Assembly (NCBI RefSeq): GCF_000709345.1
Contig: NZ_KL448325.1
Coordinates: 62,001 to 126,000, forward strand
Length of the DNA: 64,000 nt
Direction: 5' to 3'
Source of the DNA: Polaromonas glacialis
GTDB taxonomy: Bacteria; Pseudomonadota; Gammaproteobacteria; Burkholderiales; Burkholderiaceae_C
The position numbers and the translations under genes are program-made. The notes beneath the pieces were generated by a model. It did not search any database. It was given only the letters and a program-made list of their open reading frames with translations, and had not been told where the DNA came from. Below, piece by piece: positions 52,739 to 60,681 of this stretch. Position 1 is the first letter of the stretch, and every line of letters starts with the position of its first letter.

Positions 52739-53877
52739 ACCCAGGCAACCAACCGCCTTCCACACTGAACTTGCCGCGCGTCTTGTTCGCGGCTGGGGCA
52801 TTGTCCGCGCTTGCCAGCGAACTAGACGCACTCGGCATCCATCGGCCGCTGCTGGTGACGGATCAGGGGCTGGTTGCGGCTGGACTGGCCACGAAGGCGA
52901 TTGCCGCTTGTGGGAAGGCCGCACCGGCAGTTTTCGACTGCGTAACGGAGAACCCGCTGTTCATCGATGTCGACAGCGGCGCCGCATGGTATGCCCAGCA
53001 GGGCTGCGATGGTGTGCTTGCATTGGGTGGTGGATCGGTGATCGATACCGCAAAAATGATTGCACTGCTGGCTACCAACCCCGGCTCAGTCGCCAACTAT
53101 GCCGGTGTACGAAATGCGGTCCATGGACCCAGCGCTCCGCTGATCGTCATTCCGACGACTGCTGGCACAGGCAGCGAAGCCTCGCCGTCCGCAGGCATCC
53201 ACCCTGACGCAGTCACCGCCTCAGTCGGCATGAACTCTCGCCACCTTGTTCCGAAGCTTGCCATCCTTGACCCGGATCTGACGCGCAGCCTGCCGGCGCG
53301 CCTGACGGCAGCCACCGGCGTGGATGCGTTGTCTCATTGCATCGAAGGCTTCTTGTCAAAAAAAGACATTCCGCTTGGCAAATCGATCGCGCTGGACGGA
53401 ATCGCCCGCGTAGCCCGTTACCTGCGTCGTGCCGTTACGAACCGCGATGACGTTCAAGCCCGTGGGGAAATGATGCTCGCGGCTTTCGCGGGCGGGGCGG
53501 CAATCGGCATGGGTCTCGGACCCGCGCACGCCATCGCCATCGTCTGCAGTGATCAAGGCTTTCACCACGGACTGTTGAGCGGAATCGGACTGGTCGCCAC
53601 GCTGGATGCGACCAGTGCGCACGTGCCAGAGCTGGCTGCTGAAGTTGCGTTGGCCCTTGGTCTGGGGCGTACGGAATCGTTGGGGCAAGCGGTTGCTCGC
53701 CTCATGCGTGAATTGGGTCTGCCGGCGACTTTGGCAGAGCTGAACTACGTGCCGCGTGATCTGCAGACACTTGCCGATGCCGCGCACCAGAGCCATTTCA
53801 ACCTGTTCGCGCCGTTTCATCCAACGGCATCGGACTACGCAGTCATGTTTGCCAGTTCACTGAGGAAAAATTCATGA
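52735..53877 (+). CDS. Iron-containing alcohol dehydrogenase family protein
   Basis: The 380-residue protein has the group III dehydrogenase pattern: VLFAAGALSALASEL, ALGGGSVIDTAKMIAL for NAD binding, IPTTAGTGSEASP, then DALSHCIEGFLS and GPAHAIAIVC with GFHHGLL, supplying the Asp and His metal ligands. Relatives include maleylacetate reductase and 1,3-propanediol dehydrogenase, so either an alcohol/aldehyde or a maleylacetate step is possible. It overlaps the amidohydrolase by 4 bp and its own stop overlaps the start of a broken SnoaL gene, showing tight coupling in this operon. Confidence 0.88.
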   Translation: MNPGNQPPSTLNLPRVLFAAGALSALASELDALGIHRPLLVTDQGLVAAGLATKAIAACGKAAPAVFDCVTENPLFIDVDSGAAWYAQQGCDGVLALGGGSVIDTAKMIALLATNPGSVANYAGVRNAVHGPSAPLIVIPTTAGTGSEASPSAGIHPDAVTASVGMNSRHLVPKLAILDPDLTRSLPARLTAATGVDALSHCIEGFLSKKDIPLGKSIALDGIARVARYLRRAVTNRDDVQARGEMMLAAFAGGAAIGMGLGPAHAIAIVCSDQGFHHGLLSGIGLVATLDATSAHVPELAAEVALALGLGRTESLGQAVARLMRELGLPATLAELNYVPRDLQTLADAAHQSHFNLFAPFHPTASDYAVMFASSLRKNS

Positions 53878-53949
53878 GTACAACACGATGGCAACTCCGT
53901 CGCGTTGTACACGCTGCTCGACCGCGCTGCCATCACACAGGTAGTGTAG
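53874..53949 (+). pseudogene. Remnant of a SnoaL-like gene behind the alcohol dehydrogenase
   Basis: An ATG at 53874 overlaps the dehydrogenase stop. After MSTT the conserved continuation is found one base out of frame: DGNSVALYTLLDRAAITQVV, ending at a TAG at 53947-53949. LLDRAAITxVV is the usual first helix of SnoaL-like domain proteins. A frameshift and a truncation after the first helix mean the gene is dead. The intact SnoaL gene of the next operon begins at 55050, so this may be a relic of a similar gene order. Confidence 0.45.
53878..53910. terminator. Imperfect hairpin between convergent genes
   Basis: GTACAAC at 53878-53884 pairs with GTTGTAC at 53904-53910 and the inner bases extend the stem with two mismatches. 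It sits between the dehydrogenase (+) and the LysR gene (-). No U-run follows, so termination is only a possibility. Confidence 0.3.
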
Positions 53950-53971
53950 GACAGGGGCCTGAGGCGGACGC

Positions 53972-54877
53972 TCACTTTTCCAGGTTGTAGCGGCTCGCGG
54001 GGCGGCGCATCATGTCGCAGAGATATTCAGCTGCCGGCGTTGGAGGAATCGCATTGCGTTGTATCAAGACAATCGCCGGTGCCGCAATCAGTTCCTGCAC
54101 TTTAATCTGAGAAATCACACCTTTGATGAGCGGAGAATCCAGCCATTGCACGGGTGACATGGTCAGCATGTCAGTGGATGCCACAGCAGTGATCCAGGTC
54201 AGCGCAGATTCGGCCTGGATGGACAGCCGCGGTGCGGGCAAGCCGAAACTGGCGAACACGCTGCTGAACTCAGCCTCGGCATGATCGGTAATTGACGTGG
54301 TGACCCAGCTGGCATCTATCAGCTCAGCCAGGGAGCGAGCCTTCGATAGAGGATGTCCGATCCGGCACAAAACAACCCGGGTATTGTCAAAAAGTTTAAC
54401 CATTTGAAGGTCGGGTGCAGGCCCACCTTGGGGCGCCGCTCCGATATAGAAGTCAACTGATCCGCTCTTGAGCTTTGCTTCAACCACCGGATAAACGCCT
54501 TCGATAATGCGCAATTTGACATTGGGATAGGCGTGATAAAACGGTGACAGGGCTTCCGACAGCAATGCAATGTGCGCGACGCTCGACACGCAAGCAACGA
54601 CGGTACCATGCACAGATCCCTGAAGTTGCTGGACTTCTTCGCGCGCGCGCCTGAGTTCATTGACGGCAGACGTTGCACGGCGTGCGAACAGGATGCCCAT
54701 GGGCGTCAGCACGGTGCCTGTTGGCTGGCGCTCCAGCAAGGGAACGCCGATTTCGCGCTCCAGTTCGCGCACGCTCCTGCTGAGCGCTGGTTGCGCCATG
54801 CCAAGGTGCTTCGCCGCTGAATTGATGCTTCCCTTTTCCGCAATCGCTAGCAAATCACGCAGGTGATGCAGCTTCAT
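53972..54877 (-). CDS. LysR-family transcriptional regulator
   Basis: The 301-residue protein has MKLHHLRDLLAIAEKGSINS, MAQPALSRSVRELEREIGV and ERQPTGTVLTPMG, then an effector domain with DFYIGAAPQGGPAPDLQMVK. The start at 54877 is set by an AGGAGG about ten bases upstream; the longer frame to 54940 runs through a tandem repeat and is unlikely. It is divergent from the SnoaL-Bug-RutE-porin-FAH-Bug-dioxygenase-Bug set from 55050 and probably controls it. Confidence 0.9.
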   Translation of the reverse strand: MKLHHLRDLLAIAEKGSINSAAKHLGMAQPALSRSVRELEREIGVPLLERQPTGTVLTPMGILFARRATSAVNELRRAREEVQQLQGSVHGTVVACVSSVAHIALLSEALSPFYHAYPNVKLRIIEGVYPVVEAKLKSGSVDFYIGAAPQGGPAPDLQMVKLFDNTRVVLCRIGHPLSKARSLAELIDASWVTTSITDHAEAEFSSVFASFGLPAPRLSIQAESALTWITAVASTDMLTMSPVQWLDSPLIKGVISQIKVQELIAAPAIVLIQRNAIPPTPAAEYLCDMMRRPASRYNLEK

Positions 54878-54911
54878 ATTTTTGCCTCCTGGGCGTGTAC
54901 CTAAGCCGTAA

Positions 54912-54935
54912 ATGGATTCCTGCATGGATTCCTGC
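54912..54935. repeat. Tandem 12-bp direct repeat
   Basis: ATGGATTCCTGC occurs twice in a row. It lies 35 bp upstream of the LysR start and 114 bp before the SnoaL gene. It may be a replication-slippage duplication or two binding sites for the regulator. Confidence 0.6.
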
Positions 54936-54966
54936 GCCAAGGCCTATGCGTAACAAGTATAGGGTG

Positions 54967-54981
54967 GACTAATTTGTAGTC
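54967..54981. promoter_or_regulatory. Candidate regulatory dyad before the SnoaL operon
   Basis: GACTAATTTGTAGTC has perfect GACTA/TAGTC arms around five bases. It lies in the divergent LysR-SnoaL gap, 69 bp before the SnoaL start, a fitting place for a regulator site. Confidence 0.4.
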
Positions 54982-55049
54982 TGGCGTTGCCGCTGCCCCA
55001 GGATGAAACTAGCGCTACTTTATTTACTTTAGTTCTGGATCGAACATCA

Positions 55050-55682
55050 ATGCAAAACAAAGAACTCGACGGTTTGGTGGAGCGAGCAAAGATTTCAGCG
55101 TTATTGACGGGCTGGGGTTACTGGCGTGACACCTGCAATTGGGCGCGTCTGGCAGATTGCTACACAGCCGATGCGCATATGTTGACCACGTGGTTTGACG
55201 GGACAGCTTGCGCTTTCTTGGAAGCATCGCAGCGCATGGCAGCGAAGGGCTCCAACCTGCAGCATTACATCGGAACACCCATCATCGACATCCATCAGGA
55301 TCGCGCAACTGCCGCAACACGCATCCAGTTGCTGGTGCGGGGGGAGATTGAAGGCGTAGCGGTCGATGCGACCTGTTATGGCCGTTTTCATGATCGGCTT
55401 GTCAAGCAAAACGGCACCTGGCGTATTCAAAGGCGGGTACCGGTTTATGAAAAAGACACTCTTTGCGTCGTACATCCCGAGGACGAGTTGACGCTCGATG
55501 TCGAACGGCTGCAGACGTTTCCGGCTCATTACCGGTTTCTCGCCTATTTGCAGTCCCTGGGGGGGGCCACCATTTCCCCGGATCTGCCGGCGCCCAACAG
55601 CCCTGCTGAGCACCAGTTGTTCAAGGAAGACGACGCATGGCTGTCGTCCTCTCAATCCCCCACTAAGGCTGACAAATCATGA
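55050..55682 (+). CDS. SnoaL-like / NTF2-fold protein
   Basis: The 210-residue protein has an N-terminal cone fold (LVERAKISALLTGWGYWRDT, CYTADAHMLTTWFDG, ATCYGRFHDRLVKQNG, WRIQRRVPVYEKD) plus about 70 extra C-terminal residues, longer than the protein at 17839. The ATG at 55050 (MQNKEL) was chosen from family length. It is the first gene after the divergent regulator and overlaps the next Bug gene by 4 bp. Catalysis (isomerase, dehydratase or hydrolase) or binding is possible. Confidence 0.75.
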   Translation: MQNKELDGLVERAKISALLTGWGYWRDTCNWARLADCYTADAHMLTTWFDGTACAFLEASQRMAAKGSNLQHYIGTPIIDIHQDRATAATRIQLLVRGEIEGVAVDATCYGRFHDRLVKQNGTWRIQRRVPVYEKDTLCVVHPEDELTLDVERLQTFPAHYRFLAYLQSLGGATISPDLPAPNSPAEHQLFKEDDAWLSSSQSPTKADKS

Positions 55683-56653
55683 AACTCAAACCCCTCATCG
55701 CCCTGGCGGCCGTGTGCGCCACCCTCCTTTCTCCATCAGCCCGCGCCGCCGACGCCTACCCCGGCAAGCCGGTCGTCATCGTCGCCCCGTCAGGCGCGGG
55801 CGGCGGCTTTGACTTTGTCGGGCGCATGATGGGGCAGACCTTGACCGAGCAGCTCAAGGGCAGCTTCATCGTGGACAACCGCACCGGCTCGGGCACCGTC
55901 GTGGGCACCAAAAGCGTGGCCATCGCGCCACCCGACGGCTACACGCTGCTGGTCGGCGGGCTGAGCAACATGGTCTTCAACGCGGCGCTGTACGACAAGC
56001 AGGCCTACAGCCCGCAAAACGACTTCATCCCTGTCAAGCTGGTCGCCCGCTACCCCTACGTGCTGGCGGCCCGCGCCGACCTCAAGCTCGACACAGCCAG
56101 CCAGATCATGGCCGCGGCCAAACTGCAGCCCGAGACCTTCACCATTGCCACCGCCGGCGCGGGCAGCGGCCAGCAGGTGCTGGCCGCCGCGTTTGAAAAG
56201 AGCGCCAAGGCTAAGTTCCTCATCGTTCCGTACAAGAGCGCGCAGGCCGCCTACCAGGACCTGATCGCCGGGCGGGTGGACCTGTTTTTCGATACCTTGC
56301 CCTCGGTGCGGCCGCACCTGCAGTCCAAGCGCGTCAAGGCCATCTTCATCACCAGCCCGGTGCGCAACCCGGCCGTTCCCGCGTTGCCGACGGCCAGGGA
56401 AATCGGCCTGCCAGAGCTGGAAATGGGCTCGTGGTTCGGCCTGTTCGCGCCGCGCAAGACGCCGCCGAACGTGGTCACAGAGCTGCGCCGGGCGCTGGAC
56501 GCGGGCATGAAAGAGCCCGCCATGCTGACGCGGCTCGACGCCGCCGGCATCGAGCCCCTGGCGCTCACCCCGGAGCAGACCGACGCTTTCATCAAGGCTG
56601 AGTACACCAAATGGACAGGCGTCATCAAGCAGGCCGGCATCACGGCTGACTGA
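55679..56653 (+). CDS. Bug-family periplasmic solute receptor (TctC type)
   Basis: The 324-residue precursor has a signal peptide (LIALAAVCATLLSPSARA), then KPVVIVAPSGAGGGFDFVGRM and DNRTGSGTVVGTKSV. It is closest in style to the receptor at 49199. Its start overlaps the SnoaL stop in an ATGA, so translation is coupled. It is the first of three different Bug receptors in this one operon, the others being at 59691 and 61766, which are not close to each other. Confidence 0.9.
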   Translation: MKLKPLIALAAVCATLLSPSARAADAYPGKPVVIVAPSGAGGGFDFVGRMMGQTLTEQLKGSFIVDNRTGSGTVVGTKSVAIAPPDGYTLLVGGLSNMVFNAALYDKQAYSPQNDFIPVKLVARYPYVLAARADLKLDTASQIMAAAKLQPETFTIATAGAGSGQQVLAAAFEKSAKAKFLIVPYKSAQAAYQDLIAGRVDLFFDTLPSVRPHLQSKRVKAIFITSPVRNPAVPALPTAREIGLPELEMGSWFGLFAPRKTPPNVVTELRRALDAGMKEPAMLTRLDAAGIEPLALTPEQTDAFIKAEYTKWTGVIKQAGITAD

Positions 56654-56718
56654 GCTGTTCATGGATTGATTGATGGCTTGAGGCTGCGCAACCCCTTTTA
56701 CTTTTTTTTGCATCCACC

Positions 56719-57306
56719 ATGACCGACTCCAACGACTTCCTCGACACCGTTTTTAACCATGCGCGAACGGCCAATGCCTTTACCGACACGCTGGTGGCGC
56801 CCGAGCTTTTGCGCCAGGCCTATGACATCGCGAAAATGGGCCCCACATCCATGAACACGCAGCCGGCGCGTTATGTGTTCTTGACCACAAAGGACGCCAG
56901 GGCGCGTCTGATTCCAGCATTGAGTCCGGGCAACGTGGACAAAGCCATGCAGGCACCCGTCATCGCCATCGTGGCGACCGACACCCGTTTCTACGAGTTC
57001 ATGCCCCTGGTGTTTCCCCATAACGCGAACGCCACCGCCCTGTTCGAAGGCAACGCAGCGCTGGCCAGCGGGACGGCCGCGCGCAACGGCACGCTGGGCA
57101 GCGCCTACTTCATCGTGGCAGCGCGCGCGCTCGGCCTGGATTGCGGGCCGATGAGTGGCTTTGACATGGCCAAGGTCAACGCGGAATTTTTCCCCGATGG
57201 CCGCTGGCAGGCGAATTACCTGATCAACCTGGGCTACGCAGACAAATCGAAATTGTTCGGTCGAAGCCCTCGTTTGACGTTCGAACAAGCGGCAGTAGTG
57301 CTCTGA
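56719..57306 (+). CDS. RutE-like nitroreductase-fold oxidoreductase
   Basis: The 195-residue FMN protein follows the RutE/HadB pattern of the nitroreductase superfamily: AKMGPTSMNTQPARYVFL near residue 38 for FMN binding, ARNGTLGSAYFIVAARALGL and GPMSGFDMAKVNAEFF, and LINLGYADKSKLFGRSPR. RutE reduces malonic semialdehyde to 3-hydroxypropionate in pyrimidine breakdown, and this one may reduce an aldehyde or quinone from the ring pathway. No other rut gene is present, so the specific reaction is inferred from fold only. It lies 65 bp after a Bug gene. Confidence 0.82.
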   Translation: MTDSNDFLDTVFNHARTANAFTDTLVAPELLRQAYDIAKMGPTSMNTQPARYVFLTTKDARARLIPALSPGNVDKAMQAPVIAIVATDTRFYEFMPLVFPHNANATALFEGNAALASGTAARNGTLGSAYFIVAARALGLDCGPMSGFDMAKVNAEFFPDGRWQANYLINLGYADKSKLFGRSPRLTFEQAAVVL

Positions 57307-57433
57307 CAAGCCAAGGCCGAAATTTAACAATTACCCGCAAGGGAGTTGCTCCGAGGGCTTGGTAGCCGCTGAAGCGAAATGCGCAAGCGGTGGCTCAACC
57401 GTTGCCCATGTTTTACATAAAGAGAGACGCAAT

Positions 57434-58636
57434 ATGAAAAAAAATCTTATCGTTTTAGCTGCCATCGGCACCTTCGCCGGCATGGCGCAAGCGCAGTCCA
57501 CCGTGACGATTTACGGTTTGCTCGACGCAAATATCGGCATCTTCAAAACCAACGTAGTCGTCGGAAACACTGTTCAGAATCTGAGCCAGCGTGCAGTTCA
57601 AACGGATGGCCTGAGTGGAAGCCGGTGGGGCTTTCGAGTAAGCGAAGATCTAGGCAATGGCCTTGCGGCTGTCGCCAACCTCGAAAGCGGTATGGCCATG
57701 GATACTGGAGCTTCTGCGCAGGGTGGTGTGTTGTTCGGTCGTCGTGCCAACGTGGGCCTGGCCGGAGGATTTGGGACGGTGACCATCGGGCGCAATACCA
57801 GCTCGTACGAAGACGTGTCTTCTGAGGGTTCTGCCATGGGTCACTCTGTGATTTTTGACCCGTCCCAGACCAATAACGGTCCATCCACAGCCGTAGCTGG
57901 TTCAGCTTTGACTGCTGGCAGTGCGGCAACTCTGTTGTCCCACGGCAGCAAGACCTGGATCGGGTACCAGACGCGTTTCAATAACAGCATCAAGTACATC
58001 AGTCCAAATATCGCCGGCTTCACTGGCTCGCTGACGTATGCCGTCGGAGAAGACAAATCAAACCCGGTTGTCTCCGCCAATGCCAGCAAAAGCATCTCGG
58101 TTTTCCTAAAGTATGTCAACGGGCCACTGCTGGTATCCGGTGGTCACCAATCGGAAGCGCCAGGTGGTACGCTGGCAGTCGCTGGTGCCGGCGTGACGAA
58201 TGCAGCGAACGGCAGTGCGCGGCCGGCACTGCAAAACACGCTCATCAACGTCGCCTATGACTTCGGTATGTTGAAAATCGCCGGTGGCCTGAATCGCGCC
58301 AAATTCAAGGACGTGTCCGCACCGGCGCAACTCAATGGGGGCAGTGTCGGGGGCGCTTTTGCTGCACAAAAAGAAGTCACCCTGAGTGTTGCCGTGCCGG
58401 TGGGCGCTGCAATGCTGAGCGCAGGCTATGCACAGTCAAAAGGTGACACGCTCGGCAAGAGCGCTGGCGTTGGCGTGCAGGCCCTGTACGCATTGAGCAA
58501 GCGAACGACCTTGTATGCGGGCGGTCTTAATGTCAAAGCGTATGACAAGCTGGCTGCTGCGGTTGTTGTGGGATTGCCCGGCAGCAGCATTGGCCGCACC
58601 ACCACGTACGCCGCTGGCATTCGCCACACTTTCTGA
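57434..58636 (+). CDS. Burkholderiales-type outer-membrane porin
   Basis: The 400-residue precursor has a signal peptide ending GMAQAQ, followed by STVTIYGLLDANIGIF, then GSRWGFRVSEDLGNGLAAV and FGTVTIGRNTSSYED, and ends TYAAGIRHTF with the terminal Phe. It is longer than the porin at 26044 and not close to it. The ATG at 57434 follows GAGAGACGC. It stands between RutE-like and FAH genes, giving the module an outer-membrane entry route. Confidence 0.92.
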   Translation: MKKNLIVLAAIGTFAGMAQAQSTVTIYGLLDANIGIFKTNVVVGNTVQNLSQRAVQTDGLSGSRWGFRVSEDLGNGLAAVANLESGMAMDTGASAQGGVLFGRRANVGLAGGFGTVTIGRNTSSYEDVSSEGSAMGHSVIFDPSQTNNGPSTAVAGSALTAGSAATLLSHGSKTWIGYQTRFNNSIKYISPNIAGFTGSLTYAVGEDKSNPVVSANASKSISVFLKYVNGPLLVSGGHQSEAPGGTLAVAGAGVTNAANGSARPALQNTLINVAYDFGMLKIAGGLNRAKFKDVSAPAQLNGGSVGGAFAAQKEVTLSVAVPVGAAMLSAGYAQSKGDTLGKSAGVGVQALYALSKRTTLYAGGLNVKAYDKLAAAVVVGLPGSSIGRTTTYAAGIRHTF

Positions 58637-58761
58637 TTCAAAACGGACCTTAACCCGATTTTCAGGGAATCGGCAGGTCGTTCACGAATATCCGTAGCGG
58701 CCTGCATTTCTGAAAACCTGTTCAGACAAATCATTTAACTCACTGATAAAGAAACCGATAT

Positions 58762-59601
58762 ATGAAACTGCTGCGTCACGGTCCCGTAGGCCAGGAAAAA
58801 CCCGGCGCACTCGACGCCAATGGACAGATTCGCGACCTGTCGCTCTTGATTTCTGACTTCACGCCCGAGTGGATGTCTCCAGCCAAGCTGCAGGCCTTGG
58901 GAGCGATCGATTTGTCGCGCATGCCACTGGTGCCTGAAGGCACGCGCCTGGGCGCGCCGGTTGCCGGCACGCGCCAGTTCGTCGCCATTGGCCTGAACTA
59001 CCGCCAGCATGCCGAAGAATCCGGCTTGGAAATTCCCAAGGAGCCCGTTGTCTTCACGAAGGCGATTACCTGCATCGCCGGCCCCAACGACGATGTCGAG
59101 CTGCCCGAAGGCTCAGTGGCCGGCGACTGGGAAATCGAACTGGGTTTTGTGATCGGTACGCTGGCCCGAAAGGTGTCTGTCGCGCAAGCTCTCTCTCATG
59201 TGGCCGGTTACTGCCTGGCCAATGACGTGTCCGAGCGCGACTGGCAGATCAAGCGCAATGGCCAGTGGGGCAAAGGCAAGAGCTTCGACGGTTTTGGACC
59301 CATCGGCCCTTGGTTGGTGACCAGCGACGAATTGCCCGATCCGCAGAGCATCCCGCTGGAGCTCGCCGTCAACGGCGAGACGCGTCAGCAGAGCAACACG
59401 GCCGACATGATCTTCCCGGTGGCTCAGATCGTCTCGTATCTCAGCCAGTTCATGACGCTGCTGCCCGGTGACCTTGTCATCACCGGTACGCCACAAGGTG
59501 TGGGCCTGGGCATGAAGCCAAGCCCGGTGTTCCTGCGCCGAGGTGATGTGATGACGCTGAGCGCCGGCCCGCTGGGCACGCAGCGTCAGCAGGTCATCTG
59601 A
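58762..59601 (+). CDS. FAH-family hydrolase, copy 2 of a near-identical pair
   Basis: The 279-residue enzyme differs from the one at 41498 at only five residues by eye, all outside the metal motif and mostly at surface-like positions (LVPE, NYRQH, PVAQIV). All family motifs are present: DWEIELGFVIGTLARKV, LANDVSERDWQIKRNG, GDLVITGTPQGVGLG. The identical region starts at the ATG, so the promoter and ribosome site are unrelated to those of copy 1. It lies 125 bp behind a porin and ahead of a Bug gene that copy 1 lacks. Confidence 0.92.
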   Translation: MKLLRHGPVGQEKPGALDANGQIRDLSLLISDFTPEWMSPAKLQALGAIDLSRMPLVPEGTRLGAPVAGTRQFVAIGLNYRQHAEESGLEIPKEPVVFTKAITCIAGPNDDVELPEGSVAGDWEIELGFVIGTLARKVSVAQALSHVAGYCLANDVSERDWQIKRNGQWGKGKSFDGFGPIGPWLVTSDELPDPQSIPLELAVNGETRQQSNTADMIFPVAQIVSYLSQFMTLLPGDLVITGTPQGVGLGMKPSPVFLRRGDVMTLSAGPLGTQRQQVI

Positions 59602-59637
59602 CCCCACAAGCCCACCTGAAATAGCCACCAAAAAACG

Positions 59638-59652
59638 CCGCGATTGTCGCGG
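59638..59652. other. Conserved 15-base hairpin behind the FAH gene, copy 2
   Basis: The same CCGCGATTGTCGCGG stem-loop as at 42373-42387, in a tail that otherwise shows several base changes. Preservation of both arms suggests selection, though the short time since duplication could also explain it. Confidence 0.55.
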
Positions 59653-59690
59653 TGCGGGCGGAGCCTAGCCCGGATCCACAGGAGACAAAA

Positions 59691-60665
59691 ATGAAAGCAG
59701 TAAAGGCCATCATCCTTGCCGTGGCTGCGACTTGCAGCTTCTGGGCAGCTGCGCAATCATCAACGCGCGCAGTCAGCATCATCGTGCCGCAGCCGCCCGG
59801 CAATCCGACCGACGGCGTGGCGCGCAAGCTCCAAACGCTGCTGCAGACCGAACTGAAGCAGACAGTGATTGTCGAGAATGCGGCGGGCGCCGGCGGTTCG
59901 ATCGGCACGGCCAAGGTTCTCGCATCCAAGGCCGACGGCAATACGATCCTCATCGCATCGCAGACCGAGCCAATCCTCACGCCCTTCACGCTTTCTCACG
60001 TCAAATACAAGGCTGAAGACCTTCGGATGGTCGCGCTGGTCTGCCGCACATCCTACGTTTTGGTGGGTCGGCCCGATCTGCCGGCCAAAACTTTGGCGGA
60101 GTTGACCGATCAGGCCAAAAAACCAGGGGCTAAGCCGCTTAACTTCGGACACATCGGCCCGGGATCGATGATTCATTTGCTGGGTGAGCAATGGTCCAAA
60201 CAGAGCGGCGTTCCCGTGATGCATGTGCCTTACAAGGGCGTGCCTCCGCTGTCGCAGGATGTGATGGCCAGCCAGATCGACATCAGCTTTTTGCCCTTGG
60301 GCGGAACCTTGCCGTCATTGATTGAAAGCGGCAAAGTGCAGCCGTTCAGCACAACTGCGGCCACGGTGCACCCCCGTTTCATCAAGGTGCCGACGATGAC
60401 TTCACAAAGCCCTGCACTCAAAGACTTCATCTATGGGACGTGGGTCGCGTTGCTGGTGCCCAGGAGCACGCCCGCAGACGTGGTGGGCCGGCTGCACCAG
60501 GCGCTCGCAGTGGCGATGAAAGACAGCGAATTGCAAGCCTACGTGGACTCGACGGGCATGGAGATGGCGCAGCCGATGTCACAGGCCGATCTCGACAAGT
60601 TTTATCGGCAAGAGACAGGGACCTATCAAACGCTTGCACGCAATGTCGGTGTTGACAGCAAATAA
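59691..60665 (+). CDS. Bug-family periplasmic solute receptor (TctC type)
   Basis: The 324-residue precursor has a signal peptide (IILAVAATCSFWAAAQ), then SIIVPQPPGNPTDGVARKLQ and ENAAGAGGSIGTAKVL; the loops are less typical (PPGNPTD for P-x-x-AGG-x-x-D), so its ligand pocket may differ from the others. The start at 59691 uses the CAGGAGACAAAA leader that comes from the duplicated block. It appears inserted between the FAH and dioxygenase genes relative to copy 1 at 42337-42426. It ends 16 bp before the dioxygenase start. Confidence 0.88.
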   Translation: MKAVKAIILAVAATCSFWAAAQSSTRAVSIIVPQPPGNPTDGVARKLQTLLQTELKQTVIVENAAGAGGSIGTAKVLASKADGNTILIASQTEPILTPFTLSHVKYKAEDLRMVALVCRTSYVLVGRPDLPAKTLAELTDQAKKPGAKPLNFGHIGPGSMIHLLGEQWSKQSGVPVMHVPYKGVPPLSQDVMASQIDISFLPLGGTLPSLIESGKVQPFSTTAATVHPRFIKVPTMTSQSPALKDFIYGTWVALLVPRSTPADVVGRLHQALAVAMKDSELQAYVDSTGMEMAQPMSQADLDKFYRQETGTYQTLARNVGVDSK

Positions 60666-60681
60666 CTGGGAGGAAATGAAA

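Larger units (their letters stand above)
58762..59690 (+). repeat. Duplicated block, copy 2 (FAH gene plus 3' leader)
   Basis: Counterpart of 41498-42425: the FAH gene and the 89 bases after it, with a shared hairpin and CAGGAGACAA leader. Behind it comes the Bug gene at 59691 instead of the dioxygenase. Confidence 0.9.
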
